From Pseudisothecium myosuroides (taxonomy: Eukaryota; Streptophyta; Bryopsida; Hypnales; Lembophyllaceae): a stretch of 64,000 nt of DNA. The stretch's first letter is position 1, and every line of letters begins with the position of its first letter. Position numbers and translations under genes: made by a program. The notes under the pieces are model-generated. The model was not told the origin of the DNA, did not search any database, and worked only from the letters and a program-made list of their open reading frames with translations. The DNA lies in the NCBI GenBank assembly GCA_951799445.1, contig OX637292.1:16743296-16807295 (forward strand), given 5' to 3'. Below are positions 10,405 through 22,439 of this stretch, piece by piece.

Positions 10405-12234
10405 GTGCGGCTAGGAGAGAGAAAGGTAGCCACAGTCAGAATCCGGTTAGCACAGCTCGTGTCCATGCCTCAGCTCCGCAAAAGTAGAGCAGGGCCGTCC
10501 AGTTCCTCCGCAGCAGAAGTGAAACTCTGGAAGGTGTGTCCGATTATTCGAGTAGAAGAGAAGGAAAAGGACAACCTGATAGAAGATCTTGCCAAGATGG
10601 GTTGCGGAGGACTGATCGATAAACCCTGGGTGTTTAGGGAGGAGCGGATGATTCGAGAGTTGCTGGGAAAGCTCTCCAATCAGTTCGACAAGACCATCCG
10701 CGGAATTCCGAGCAGTTGGACGGAAGAGATGTGGAAGGCCGTGTACGGATTCCGGTCCGGAGGTCGAGGGATGGCCTCCTCGAAGGAAGGATACACTTGG
10801 GGGAAGTTCCAAAGCGACGTAGACTCGAAGGATGGGCATGCGGTCGCGGATTGTCTGGACGACCGGCATCGGAACCTTCTACAGTTCCTGGTTCCGATCA
10901 TCCACCCAGAGAAGCCGACAAGGGTGACCATTGCCATCGGGAACCTGATTTTCGGAGCCCTGAGCGGGGAACGGAAAGTAGACTGGGCCAAGATTTTATT
11001 CGATCTGGTCAATCGTCTGATTCTGAAGATCGAAGGAAGTAGACCAACTCCGTTGAGTCCCTACCTCGTCCATCTGTACAAGCACAATCAACTCCTCACG
11101 GATACGGAGGAGAAGGAGTGGAAGACTCATGAGTCACTCCTGAAGTATGGGGAATCAGAATCGAAAGAAGAAGAATAGGAAGAAGTATCCGGTTCCGAGG
11201 AGGAAGAAGAAGAAGAGGAGGAGCAACACCGGCCGCAGCACAAGCGGCAGAAGACGACGCCTCCTCACCGGAGAGGAACCCCAACCCCTCCGGGTGAGAC
11301 CTCCAACCCAGGGAAGAAACCGGTTTTTGGAGAACCGGGTCCTTCCGGATCGGATCCGACGGATCCGTTCCACCAGCTGATCAACATCCTGAGCGATGTA
11401 CGAGCAGACTTGACGATAAAGAAGCTGATTCTGAACCAGATCAGCGAGCTGGTGGGAGCACCAGCAGACAGCAACCTTGCGGGAGTGGTTGCAGATTTCA
11501 TCTCCAGCCCGGATGAGATCCGGAAGCAAGAAGCGGAGATATGGTGACTCCAAGAGGAGAACGAGTCGTTGAAGACGGAATTATTGCTCCTCAAGGAGGA
11601 CATGGCTACCACACGGGAGATGGCGGAAGCTACCCGGAAAGTAGCCGAGGACGTGAAGGCCACATTTGGGGCAACCGGAGAGGCCGTCACCAAGTCAAAG
11701 TTGTTTGACGAGGGAGTCCTCAAGGAGAAGAAAATATCCGGAACCAGGTTGGTCCGGATTTTGACGGACTACTCCGAGAAGGTGGAGTTAGTCATGATGG
11801 AAGCGCGAGAGGCTGCAAACCGGATGGAGGAGAGCAGCAGGAAGCTGAACGGAGTGACGTTGTCACGGTCGTTCCATCTGTCTGACCTTTCAATGCCCGG
11901 GTCTTTTCCGAACGTGGGCATTCCGACGGAAGGAAAGGATCGGACTCCCCAGTCAAAGAAAAGTGGGAGGAAGCTCGTGCACACCATCAACTTGGATTCG
12001 TCACCGGATCTCCCAGAACGTGAAACCGGGGAGCGGAACCGAAACTTGACGGACGTCTTCGAGCAGCTTGGAACGGACCCGCCCAGAAGTCCCACACTGA
12101 ACCCGGGGAAGGATCAAAGTATGGATCTAATCCCAGATCAGGGTGAGGATCAAGATCAGAGCATGGACCAAGGCAAAGACCAAGTCATGGACGAAGGAAC
12201 GGATCAAAGAGTAGATCCAGTTATGATAGGATAG
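10405..12234 (+). pseudogene. Gag-like / plant mobile-element ORF of about 610 codons, broken by two stops
   Basis: A single frame runs from ATG 10405 to TAG 12232-12234, interrupted only by TAG 11176-11178 and TGA 11545-11547. Residues 1-245 form a globular region that includes W-x-F-R-E-E-R-M-I-R-E-L-L, L-L-Q-F-L-V-P-I-I-H-P and I-F-G-A-L-S-G-E-R-K-V-D-W-A-K followed by S-P-Y-L-V-H-L-Y. This layout recalls the N-terminal domain of plant retrotransposon or 'putative plant transposon' proteins, though I cannot name a family with confidence. An acidic E-run then a basic, proline-rich linker follow, then a coiled coil (about residues 330-480) and a D-Q-S-M-D-x-rich tail. The stops fit CAG-to-TAG and CGA-to-TGA changes. 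No zinc knuckle, protease or polymerase was seen, so it may be a gag-only element. Confidence 0.6.
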
Positions 12235-13792
12235 TTAGGATTTTAGTTGTAAATATTTGATAGTTAGGACCGGACCGGATTTGATACGGATGTGTCTGGT
12301 CTGGATCGGATGTTTTCTGGTCTGGCCGGCTCGGCGGGGACCGAAAGTTCCGCGCGGACTTTCCGGGCCCTTTGTGTTGACTTTTGAGTTTTAAAATGTA
12401 TATAGTCAGTCTCTGCGAAGGAGACTGGGAGTCTTTTCCCTTGAGTTTTTGTGCGTTTTCTATTGATTTCTTGTTGTACGTCTCTCCCGCGTGTGGCAAG
12501 GCTGTTTTGGTGAGATGTTAGGAAGATGTGTGCAGATTCTAGAGAGATTTTTCCCCTTGGTGTGTTTGTTTTGCTCTTATGTGCATGTGAGTGGGTATTC
12601 TAAGTGTTGGGAGCGGATTTCAGTGCCTCAGCACCTCTACAGTTCAAGATTCCGGGCGAGAAAGCCGTTGTTAGGCTAGGCGGATAGGGAAGGAGTCCTT
12701 AGTCGCGCTAGAACTCCTGGATAGGAAATCCGGTTGAGTGTCCGATCTCCCGTGAGGTCTCGCTGCCCTAGTTGGTAAACGGAAGAGCTTTAGTTGATGT
12801 TGGAATGGACGAGTTCATTTGTAACCACCTAACTTCGCACGGAGGGAACTTGGCATCAAGGTCGTTGTAGTATGAGAGGATCGTACGGGGGGTCTTTGTG
12901 TGACTTGCCAACCGGATCGCTGTCCGGGTGGCTGTGAGAGATCAAACCGGATCCGCGCTAGTGTAGGAAGTAGTGGATTAGAGAAGTGGGTCTTCAGCCA
13001 CTATAAGTCACGGAAGGAGTGGCGGGCCTGCCACTCTCAAAAGCAAGCGGCAAACCCTCTGATGGTGAAACAGAGGCAAAACTAAACCGGAGTGGAGTGA
13101 GAGTACGTGTGAGAGGACCGGATCGGATCGGTCCAGAGGAGTTCCAGGATCAGAAGTGTTAGGATCCTGGGTTGTGAAAGTTTTATAGGACCGAATAGCT
13201 TGACAGACCGGAAGAAATAGAGAGAGGTCTGGTCGTTGTTTTCGGTGTGTTGTTGTTTCCGGTTTTAGATCTAGGACCGGAAAGTAGAAATTGGATACTG
13301 GCTGAGCTTAAGTTGGGAATAGAGCTAGACACTTCACAGAATCTCGTGGGTTCGATCTTTAGAGTCATTTTGTTATGCTTTAGAGTGGTTTTTGGGAGTA
13401 TAACAGGGAATTCACTTACTCTGTGCTACGACAAGTACGTGCAAGTTTCCTTTATACGATAGTAATTAAAGCTGATCAGAAGAAGCTGATGTACTCCTGC
13501 TGTTCATTTTATAACTGCCCGGAGAGAAGTTCACTCGTCTGGGAAAATGTATAGTAGCACTACTGTCTGGAGCAGGCACTCAGAAATTTTAGTTCTTCCT
13601 GAGACCTTCGTGCATTTCTATTTTTCAAAAAATCTGGACTTCGTGCTTGGGTGCTACCAAGTGCCATATCGATGCAGAACTTATGCAGCAAGCATGAGAA
13701 AAAAGGATGGATGAAAAAATGCCGTCCCTACCAAGTTATAGAACTTTCCCTCTGTCCGTCGTCCAAAAAGTGGACGGAAATCCGTTAAGGGG
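12235..13792. other. 3' flank of gag-like unit and right end of piggyBac-like element
   Basis: CCGGAT-rich DNA continues to about 13270, with a second TATA-like ATGTATATAG at about 12396. Several ORFs of 60-90 codons show no motif. From 13500 to 13792 the sequence changes character and ends with a short palindrome around GTCCACTTTTTGGAC, then CCGTTAAGGGG, the right terminus of the piggyBac-like element. Confidence 0.4.
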
Positions 13793-13980
13793 TTAAAAGC
13801 CAATTTAGATTAAACTAAGAATATTTGGAAATATCCTAGGGTTAATCACGAATTATCTCAAGGTCAAAATAGTTAATTTCCTAAATATCTTTGGGTAGTT
13901 TAGACTTTAGCTTAAGGTAGTTTTTGAGTAAAAACACTAATATCTCATAGTAAACTAAAGTGGTGGGGTCTTCTAGCAAG

Positions 13981-13989
13981 TATATAAGG
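13981..13989 (+). promoter_or_regulatory. TATA box of LTR D
   Basis: TATATAAGG stands in the position equivalent to the TATATAAGG boxes read on the minus strand in LTR copies B (54859-54866) and C (60938-60945). Each is followed by a pyrimidine-rich start region. Confidence 0.6.
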
Positions 13990-15059
13990 CCTCCCTTCAA
14001 AGTTTCTCATACCCCATTATCTGCCTACTGACATTCTATCGGAGTGTAGAGACTCTCTTTTGTTCACTTGCTTATTGGCTTTGTCGGAAGCAATTAGTTA
14101 GACCAAATTTTGGTCATCTTTTGCTCATTCTGTTTTATTTGCTTTCTTTTAGTGGAGGATTTGATTAGAGGACTCGGGGTTCCCTTTTCAACCATCAAAA
14201 CCACACTAAAATCATACTTTTGGGAGGTCTTATCCCCCAAAACTTGCATACGTTGTTTGTGAACTAATTTTATGTTTGAAACATCACTTGAGTCAGAATT
14301 TTTAAGGCGGTGGAGCTAGTCTTTGCCAAAAGATTCTAACACTCAAAATACCAGCCAAACTTCGTTGTATAACAAAGTTTGGTTTGACTTAATTCCTAAT
14401 TTTTGGTTTAAACACTTTCATGTGTACCTCATTTAGGAATTAAAACTATTGAACACCTCGGGAACTCTTTTAGTCCTTAATGTTCGGTTTAAACACTTTC
14501 ATGTGTACCTCTCTTAAGGGTCGAAACATTCCTACAGTCACTTAGAACCATATTTCATGAGTTTAGCCTGGGGTTGCCCCCGCACGGCGAAGCTTTTACG
14601 TCAAACCAAATTTACCTTGAACACTTGAAAAGGGGAAGGAATAATTGGGGAAAACCCCTTGATGTGTTGGCTACTTAAGCCACGAACCCACACTCAATGG
14701 CTCCCTTTCTTCCGTCGGAATTTGCTCATTTGCTTTTCATTTCTATTGTCAAAGTTATAATTTCTCATTGATGGTTTAGTCTTTGTTTAGTTTAGTTTTC
14801 TTTTGCTTAGAGTATCCCAAAAGTCCCAAAAATCCTTTAGTTTAGTTTATTTTGCTTAGATTATTCCAAAAATCCCAAAAATATCTTTTTGTTTAGTTGT
14901 TTTGCTAGTTTATCTCAAAAAATCCCAAAAATACTTAGTTTAGTCACCCTACTTAGGCATCATACCAAAAGCCCAAAAAACCTTTAGTTAGTTTGAAATT
15001 TGAGTTAGTGAGTTTTCTTCCGTTTAGTTTATTTTTATTTATTTTATAATTTAGTTGTT

Positions 15060-15440
15060 TTTAGTTTTAGAATACCAGAACCAGTTTTCAGTCTTTGAAA
15101 ATACCAGAACCAGTTCAGTCTTTGAAAAATACCAGAACCAATTAAGCAAGCCCGAAGGACTAGGTCAGGAGGCAAGGACGGGGAGCAAACCCATCGAGAA
15201 CGAGAGGGAACACATTGGGAACAGCGGGGGGTTTGGCAAACCACGCCTTGCCATGTAGCACGAGCTCGGGGAGGGGCAAAGACTGCCGGCAACAGGCTCC
15301 AAGCTCCGATTTGGTATCTAGGCTTCGACTTGGTATCCAAGCTCCGAACTTGATATCCAGGCTCCGAAACTTGGTATTCCAGGCTCCAAAACTTGGTATT
15401 CTAGGCTCTCGAACTTGGTATTCCGGCTCTTAAAATTTGG
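15060..15440. repeat. Two adjacent short tandem arrays in LTR D
   Basis: At 15068-15143 there are three units of about 30 bases of the type AATACCAGAACCAGTT..CAGTCTTTGAAA. At 15295-15440 there are about seven units of about 22 bases of the type AGGCTCCGAAACTTGGTATT. They occupy the same position relative to the GGCGAAGC box and exon 1 as the unrelated-looking arrays of copies A1, B and C. Confidence 0.8.
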
Positions 15441-16416
15441 TAAGAACTAATTCAAAAATTCCTTAAACAAATTGAAGGTATAACCAGGCATAGGCAGTTG
15501 ATAGCCACGCCACCAAATTTTGAACTTTCAAAGTATTGCTCAGATCAATAAGCTCTCCACACCTAAAACATACAAGTTCCATCTCTCCACACTTAAACTC
15601 AAAAAACAAGAATGAAGTGAAGCAAGAAGAAAACACATTTAAAGAAGACAAAATGGCGGCGTGAGAAGGAATTAGAATTAAAAACTAATACTTTCCGAGA
15701 ATCTAATTATTCACTTGGCTCTTGATTTTGTTTTGTTGTGCTTTTCCTATTCATTTACTATTCATTTTGAATTTGTTTTGGTTTTTTATTTCGTTATTAT
15801 TCATTTACTATTCATTTTGAATTTGTTTTGATTTTTTATTTTGTTATTATTCACTTACTATTCATTTTGGGACAAATTGTTGTTTTTTATTCTTTTCTTT
15901 ACTATTCATTTACTATTCATTTGAAATAGTTCTTTGGTTTTATTCCTTTTACTATTGAAGAATTTGATTTTTTCTATCAATTAGGATTTTTAGAAGGAAT
16001 TAGTAGGTTGAATGTTGATTTAGGTTTTGTTTTATTAGGCCTAATAAGCCAAATAGAAAAAGACAAAAAGTCAACAAAAATATTAGATTAATCCAACAAA
16101 AATTAATAAACTAGTGAATAACAAATATTCATTGGAATATTATTAGATTGGACGATATTAATCTTTTAATTTAATTCTTGAATAAAATAAACCTTTAAGG
16201 TAATTGGCAATAGAGCCTTGAAGTTTATTTTATTCTAAAGAATTGTTTCAAAACCAACTAAAAACCATTAGAAATCTAATATAAATTCCTAAACTCAAAG
16301 GACTTAGGTTAAAACCTTTCAACTAACCATCTTTTGTAGGAAATTAGCCATAAAGAATGTAGGAAGGTTTTCCAAACATTCTGACACCAAAATTGTATCA
16401 AATAGACGGAGCACAT

Positions 16417-16497
16417 ATGATGGAGGATGACGGATACTTCGAATCAATTATGCTGGTCATGTGTGATGACGGAACCATGGCGTCGATGGACACAGAG
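16417..16497 (+). CDS. LTR leader exon 1, copy D (acidic 27-codon exon)
   Basis: ATG at 16417 (a second ATG follows at 16420) opens 27 codons rich in Asp, Glu and Met, ending ...M-D-T-E with GAG immediately before GTATGT at 16498, a consensus plant 5' splice site, in phase 0. It has the same architecture as the 21-codon exons at 1881, 53182 and 59261 and shares an (N/D)-D-G-x-F-x-x-I stretch with the exon of copy C. The downstream acceptor ACAG at 17217-17220 leads to the conserved CCATTGCTTGGAAGG block, although the frame of the C-L-E-G block is offset here. Confidence 0.5.
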
Positions 16498-17359
16498 GTA
16501 TGTTAGTTTTTCTCTTTTCTTTTGCTTTGTTTTTTCCTTTAAATTGAAATTAGAATCGTTGCTTTTAGAAGTTATCTTTTAGATTAGAATTTTAGTTAGA
16601 ATTTAGAACTTGATAGGTAATTTTTAGAGTTTTCCAGAACCGAATCACACTTAAAAATTAACCAAAGAATAAAGAAGTTACTAACAATTAAACTCAACCA
16701 TAAAGTGGATGAAAGCTTAAGGTTTTCATCCAAAGGAATCTTTAAAGAATATTTTAAGGTGGAATCAAACAAGGAATCTATAAAGATTCTTAAAATTCCT
16801 TTTTACTTTTAAAAATACTTTATTTTTGAAGAGTAAAAGTTTGGATGAAGTTTGAGGCTAATTTTGGATGAAAAACATCCAAATAGGTCAAAATTCCAAA
16901 TAATCTTAATAATCCAAAACTTAAATGAACTAATAACCTAACCCTAGAATTCAGAATTATTTAAAATTGATTTGCTATTTTAGATTAGTGGATGAAGTTT
17001 TAGCCAATAAAGGGCCAAACTTTGACCGTGGTAACTTTTGCTAGAAATCTTGAAATCTAACTTTCTTTACCATTTTGGGAAGAGAAAACTACATTCTAAA
17101 AAGATGCTTAGATACAATTTTAGTTAGATTAGATTTTGCTTTCTTTTTTTCATTTTACTTAACCATAACCTTTTTAACTAGTTAACAAATAGTTTTTTTT
17201 TAAATTAGTGAATTTTTACAGGATTATCAATCACAAAAAGTGTCCATTGCTTGGAAGGCAAACACTTAATTAGGAACCACCCAGACCGAAGTAAATCTCC
17301 TTTGAAACAGCCGCTAGAGCCCATGTGTAACTTTCTGACTCAAGGTTGGAGTTAAAAAC

Positions 17360-17880
17360 ACTTACAGTTACCCAAGACAAGAGGTCGCCTATAAGAGGTC
17401 GCTTAAGACCCGAAGTCGCCCGTAGAACCCCTAAAATTGTCAAATTTTGGACAAAGCTCAAAAGGCAATGGTTCTCACCTCCACCCGAAGTCGCACAAGA
17501 CAAGAGGTCGCCCTAGACCCAAGGTCTTCCCCAAGGGGTCACTCTAGACCCAAAGTCGCCCGTAGAACCCCCAAAATTTGCCAATTTGGGAACAAAGAGA
17601 AGACCAAGGCTCCCACTTCTACCTGCGGTCGCCCAAGACAAGAGGTTGTCCATAAGAGGTCGCCCTAAACCCGAGGTCGCCCACAAGAAGTCGCTTGAGA
17701 CTCGAAGTCGCCCGTAGAACCCCTAAAATTGTCAATTTCAAATCAAAGAGAAGGCCAAGGCTCTCACTTTCATTTGCGGTTGCCCAAAACAAGAGGTCGC
17801 CCTGGACAAGAAGTTGCCTACCTGAAGTCGCCGTGGACCCAAAATTGCCCAAAGAATCCAAAGCATGACGTTTTGGAGGG
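17360..17880. repeat. GTCGCC-rich tandem repeat
   Basis: At least two long units of about 230-240 bases, each with several GAGGTCGCCC / GAAGTCGCCC words and a block CCCGTAGAACCCC(T/C)AAAATT. The ORFs at 17447-17668 (+) and 17619-17906 (-) are repeat translations. A short related array occurs at 33690-33800. Confidence 0.7.
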
Positions 17881-17899
17881 AGATCAAATATAATAATAG

Positions 17900-20100
17900 A
17901 CTGCATAATTATGGTAAAGACCTTTCCAATGGTATATTACACACCCAAAAATTCCAAAAACTGCAGTCAAAAATTAGAAAAGAAGCCGACTACGCTGTTT
18001 GACAGCGAACAGCGAACGACAAATGGCGGTCGGACTGGCAGACGACGTAAGTCCTTCTAAACATTGGATTCTAAGAAGCATAGATCCGCTTCCAAATACT
18101 ACTATTCAATGCTATAAGCATCCAATGTAGCGTTAATATATGAAAGGATAACTCAAGTTATTCTTTCCATACATTTAAACCTACATTCTAAATGCTATAT
18201 CCTAAACCCTATACTCTAAATGTTATACCCTAAATCCTATACCCTAAACCCTATATTCTAAAATCCTAAACTTTGAACTTTACATTAATTACCAAAAACA
18301 TTGGTGCGGTGTGCAAAATATGTTTGACCTTCAATTTCTTTTAAATGTGATTATTAGAATGTATTACTTATGTAGACCTCACTGAGTTATTCATTTATGT
18401 TTCCAATGTATTTTTCGTTTTCTTCATTAATGTATTTCTTGTGCCAATGTACAAATGTGAAATATGCAATTATAACCTGAAGTATTTCTTTAAGTTTTGT
18501 TGTAAAATGCATTGATAGTTTGAAACACCAAGATATATATAATACAAGCAATTGTATTATTTTATTATTCTACTAGAAGATCCAACTAAAAACGCTTTAA
18601 GCACTTTAATATAATTTAATATACTTTAAGGTAGCTCAAAAGTAAATATTGCATTCACAAAATAAAAATATAATTGAAGTTATTTTCCTACATCCTTCTA
18701 CTTATATCTACATCCTAAATTGTGAACTGACAATAATATATTTCATACCAAAAATATTAGTACTTCGGTAGTGAAAAATGTGATTGACCTTCAAATATGA
18801 TGACCCTTCATGTATGACAATTATAGACCTCATTTATGCACATTTGTAGTATACTTCTACATTAAAAACAATACCATTAATTTATGTTGTTGTAATTTGT
18901 AAATGTAAAACATGCAATTTTGATTTGAAGGAGTTCTCTAAATTTAAGCTTAGGTCTTAGGGTGCATGTCAAATTCAAAGGATCAATATTGTTATACTAC
19001 AATTGTACAAGCAATTTTATAATTTTATTAGATGGTGCTATTTTGGAGAAATGGAGAATCACTCATGTCTACATGAGCTCGTGAAATTTTTTAAGACCAA
19101 ACATCTATATTATGTAATATTCATTGATTTTTCAAAACAATTGTGTTCTAATGCTTCAAAGGAGAATATGGATTTCATTGGAATAAATCAGTAGATTTTA
19201 ATTGAACAAAGGAAAGGTGCTTGAATGCTTGTGATCTAAGTAATGATGGTATTGAATATCATTCACATAAATAATTCATATTTATATTTTAGAATATATT
19301 GTCATGGTAAATCTTATAAGTCTATTCAAAGTTCTTGGTAGAACATTGAATTTGTAATGTGAATTTTTGGAAAGATTGGATGATTCTAGGTCCAAAACTA
19401 GTTTAAAATTTTCTTGACTATGGATCATTCTTAGAATCAAAGGTGGGTATGTTGGCCATATATAACCTACGACAATAAATGACTCATTCTACCTTGGGCA
19501 ATGGACATGCATTGTGGATTTTTTCAAAATTTTACGACACACGCTTTAACATGTATTAATGTCATCACACCTAATTTTGACATTTAAGACAATGTTATAT
19601 TCTAAAATCTTACACAATGTTGCTTTGTAATGTAGATATCTTATAACTAACAATTGGGGCAAGTATATCAAACTTTAATGATTAAAAGTAGGTTTCATCT
19701 CAAGATTTTTTTTTTTTAAATTCACAAAAAAATTTCAATACTACTGTCAATATCAACTAATAAGACCAAAAAATTAGCATAAATAGAATTACAAATGTAT
19801 GCCACAAACTTACAGCCAAAAAATGTAGTAACAATAAGAAATAGTGCATGTACAAATGATTTTATAGAAAGTTACGTAATATACAATCTTGAAGATTACA
19901 ATATTGATTGAATTGAAAGAGGGAAAACTATATAATCAAAATTTAAGTAATATAATATTAATCAAGCATACTAAGGCTCTGATAATTCAATTGCAAGCAA
20001 GACACCTATCTACCTGAATAATGACCAACTTTATCTTTTTAGGTGAAGATAAGGAATCCAAGAGTGCTGAAGAATACAAGAATTAAAATAGTGGTCAGCA
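17900..20100. other. AT-rich intergenic DNA with a telomere-like patch
   Basis: No coding signal. At 18176-18290 there is a degenerate run of CCCTAAA / CCTATA words (for example ACCCTAAACCCTATA), close to the plant telomere repeat. The rest is AT-rich with no evident structure. Confidence 0.5.
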
Positions 20101-20109
20101 TCCAATCTT

Positions 20110-20860
20110 TAAAGAACTCCTACTGTTGAAATTTTTGTCCAAATTAGACGCATATTATATCATTAGACAAATCTCAACAATGCCTCTCCAATGGTATATC
20201 ATAAGGCATACAATAGCGGATGGCTCAGCGGATAAGCAGACGGCTAGGCGGACCCAAATCTTTGGAGGGGTCCCATCGCCGGAGTTTTTGTCCAAATCGG
20301 ACGCATGACATATCATTAGAAAGCTCTTAACAATACCTTTCCAATGGTATATTATAAAGCACATAAAAATGGGCGTACAGGCAGAAGGGCGGTCGGATAG
20401 ACGAGTGGTCGGCTAAACAGGGCAGACGGCTAGGCAGACCCCAATCTTTGAAGGGGTTCCACCACCGGAGTTTTAGTCCAAATTGGACGCATGATATACC
20501 ATTGAAAAGCTCTTGGCAATACCTTTCCAATGGTATATTATAAGGCACATAAAAATAAGCGGACGGGCAGACGGTCGGTCGGCTAGACGAGCGGTCGGCA
20601 AAATAGGGCAGACGGTTAAGCGGACCCCAATCTTTGGAGGGATCCTATCGCCAGAGTTTTTGTCCAAATCGGACGCATGGCATCCTATTGGAAAGCTCTC
20701 GGTAATACCTTTTCAATGGTATATTATAAGGCATGCTCTAGCGGACAGATGGGTGACGGTCGGTCGATTGGACAAGCGATCGACTAGACAGGCGAACAAG
20801 GCGGATGGCCAAGACTTACCGGTTGAGCAGACGCTGGGGATGGGCAAAATTTGTCGTCCG
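20110..20860. repeat. Tandem repeat of about 150-187 bp, four to five units
   Basis: Each unit contains GTCCAAAT(C/T)GGACGCATG, a block CTTTCCAATGGTATATTATAAGG and a GC-rich GACGGTCGGTCGGC-type stretch, then CCCAATCTTTGGAGGG. Block starts lie near 20136, 20287, 20473 and 20660. ORFs in this stretch arise from the repeat. The last unit decays into the left flank of the CACTA element. Confidence 0.8.
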
Positions 20861-21038
20861 CCCGTTAAATTTAAAAAATTGAATGTCACAAGATGTCCTG
20901 GGGGGTCGCATCCGTAGACTCTGGACGTCCGTCCGGACGTTTCGACGTCAAGACGCTCTATCAACCTTGTACTCATTGTGTATAAGTCGCAACATTCACA
21001 GAGGAGTATAAAGAACTTGCAAGCAAAGCATAAATGTA

Positions 21039-21850
21039 CACTACAAGAAAATGAATGTTTTATGACTGCAAAATATGACTGCGTTGAGTCATAAAATCTG
21101 AAAATATGACTCCGCCAAAAATCACTGTAGATGACTTGCAATATGACTGCGCCCAGTCATTACCGTTGAGTCATGTTGTGTGTCAATTATATTTTCAATC
21201 ATATAGGTTGGGGGTATAATTAGCCATATTTAGTCATATTTTGCCAATGTGGCGTATATGTTGACTATCTTTGGAGGCTTGACTTTCTCATGACTTGCTC
21301 GGGTAAATTAAAAAAAGCCTATGTAAAATATGACTCTAGAATATGGCTCTGTCCAGTCATATTTTTGGTTGATGTGGAATATGATTGTAGTGAGTCATAT
21401 TTTTTGTTGACATAAGAAGTGACTCTTGTGAGTCATTTTTTTGTTGATGTGATGCGGAATATGACTTTTGTAAGTCATATTTTTTGTTGATATAAGAAGT
21501 GACTCTTGTGAGTTATATTTTTGTTGATGTGGGAAATGACTCTTGTGAGTCATATTTTTTATTGATGTAGAAAATGACTCTCATGAATCATATTCACTAC
21601 TCATATTTTTTGTTTATTAGATTTATGACTCCTATGAGTCATATTTTTGGCTAATGTAGTAGTTCACATAGAATGTTACTAGTAATATTATGATTAAATG
21701 TAGTCATATTTTTAAAAGTATAGAGTTACTTTTTGGCATGACTTTGAGCATTATGTGACTACAACTAGTCATATTTTGGCCAATTTTTTTTGTAAAATAT
21801 GACTCAAGCAAATGATATATTCCAAATAAAAGAGAGTCACATTTCTTAGA
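21039..21850. repeat. CACTA left subterminal repeat array
   Basis: Many near-copies of ATATGACT and its complement AGTCATAT in both orientations, often spaced 20-60 bases apart and joined by TTTTTGTTGATGT linkers. Such arrays bind the element's own transposase in known CACTA elements. Confidence 0.75.
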
Positions 21851-22439
21851 TTTGTGTGCATGGTTTGTAATTGGGATACGTGACGCTTATAATAGTTTCA
21901 ATCCTAAATTATAGTCACATTTTTCATACATTCTCATTAAATGAACATGATGCATTGCAATCATGCATCAATATGGTTTAGTAGCTAAATAAGAGACTCC
22001 AACCAATTAAAAATGAGTACTTATGATTTTTGAGATGCACAAGAGATAGTCATATTAGAGAAATAAACTACAAGAAATAATGTGACTTTTCTCAATGACA
22101 TTTATTTGTCACTAACACAAAACATATCACAATGACACTCTATAAATGTAGATTTTCACACGCTTATAGGACCTATATTCCTTACAAAAATGTGAAGATG
22201 TTGCCTCTTTGGTGTTGCACGTAGCCTTCAATAACTTCATTCGAGCTTGGTGCCTACATGTACAATTAAAGAGGTTAATTTGTAGTGAATGAACAATATA
22301 GTTCAACCTTCAAAGATTTAAGGCAACACAAAATATGTAGCACAAGTTTAAGATAAGAAAAAGCCATAATCACTATATCTCTAGAAATTGCAAATAAATG
22401 GGAAGAAAGAACAACAATGGTTATAGAGAGAACAAGAAA

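Larger units (their letters stand above)
4035..13792. mobile_element. piggyBac-like DNA transposon, about 9.8 kb, with TTAA target duplications
   Basis: TTAA lies at both ends (4031-4034 and 13793-13796). The left end begins CCCTTTAGTGG and the right end, read inward, begins CCCCTTAACGG, an imperfect terminal inverted repeat of the CCC(C/T)T type typical of piggyBac elements. The body contains a piggyBac transposase relic on the minus strand. Outside the two ends, the 5' and 3' parts of one LTR resume, which supports insertion of the whole block into an LTR. The size is large for the family, partly because of extra DNA at about 10.0-13.5 kb with a second, gag-like ORF, which may be a later insertion. 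Boundaries are inferred from TTAA, terminus similarity and LTR continuity. Confidence 0.65.
13797..17323 (+). mobile_element. LTR copy A2/D, 3' part (TATA box to LTR end)
   Basis: This begins right after TTAA at the piggyBac-like right end and carries the features expected downstream of the U3 part at 2748-4034. These are TATATAAGG at 13981, a CACGGCGAAGC box at 14581, tandem repeats at 15060-15440, an ATG exon with splice donor at 16417-16497, an acceptor at 17220, and the conserved CCATTGCTTGGAAGGCA block at 17244. The sequence CTAGAGCCCA at 17314-17323 resembles the CTAGCGCCCACA end of copy B. Both parts together give about 4.8 kb, against 4.12 and 4.15 kb for the complete copies. The exact 3' end and its target duplication are uncertain. 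Confidence 0.65.

Noticed and set aside
11155..11553. Minus-strand ORF with a poly-Phe/Leu tail
   Set aside because: Complement of the acidic Glu-run of the gag-like ORF.
17324..17350. Primer binding site after LTR D
   Set aside because: The sequence after CTAGAGCCCA does not resemble the complement of a plant tRNA 3' end, and no polypurine tract was found, so D is not treated as the 5' LTR of a full element.
20110..20920. Direct repeats considered as a CRISPR-like array
   Set aside because: Units of 150-187 bp with diverged copies and no short conserved repeat separated by unique spacers; the context is a plant genome.
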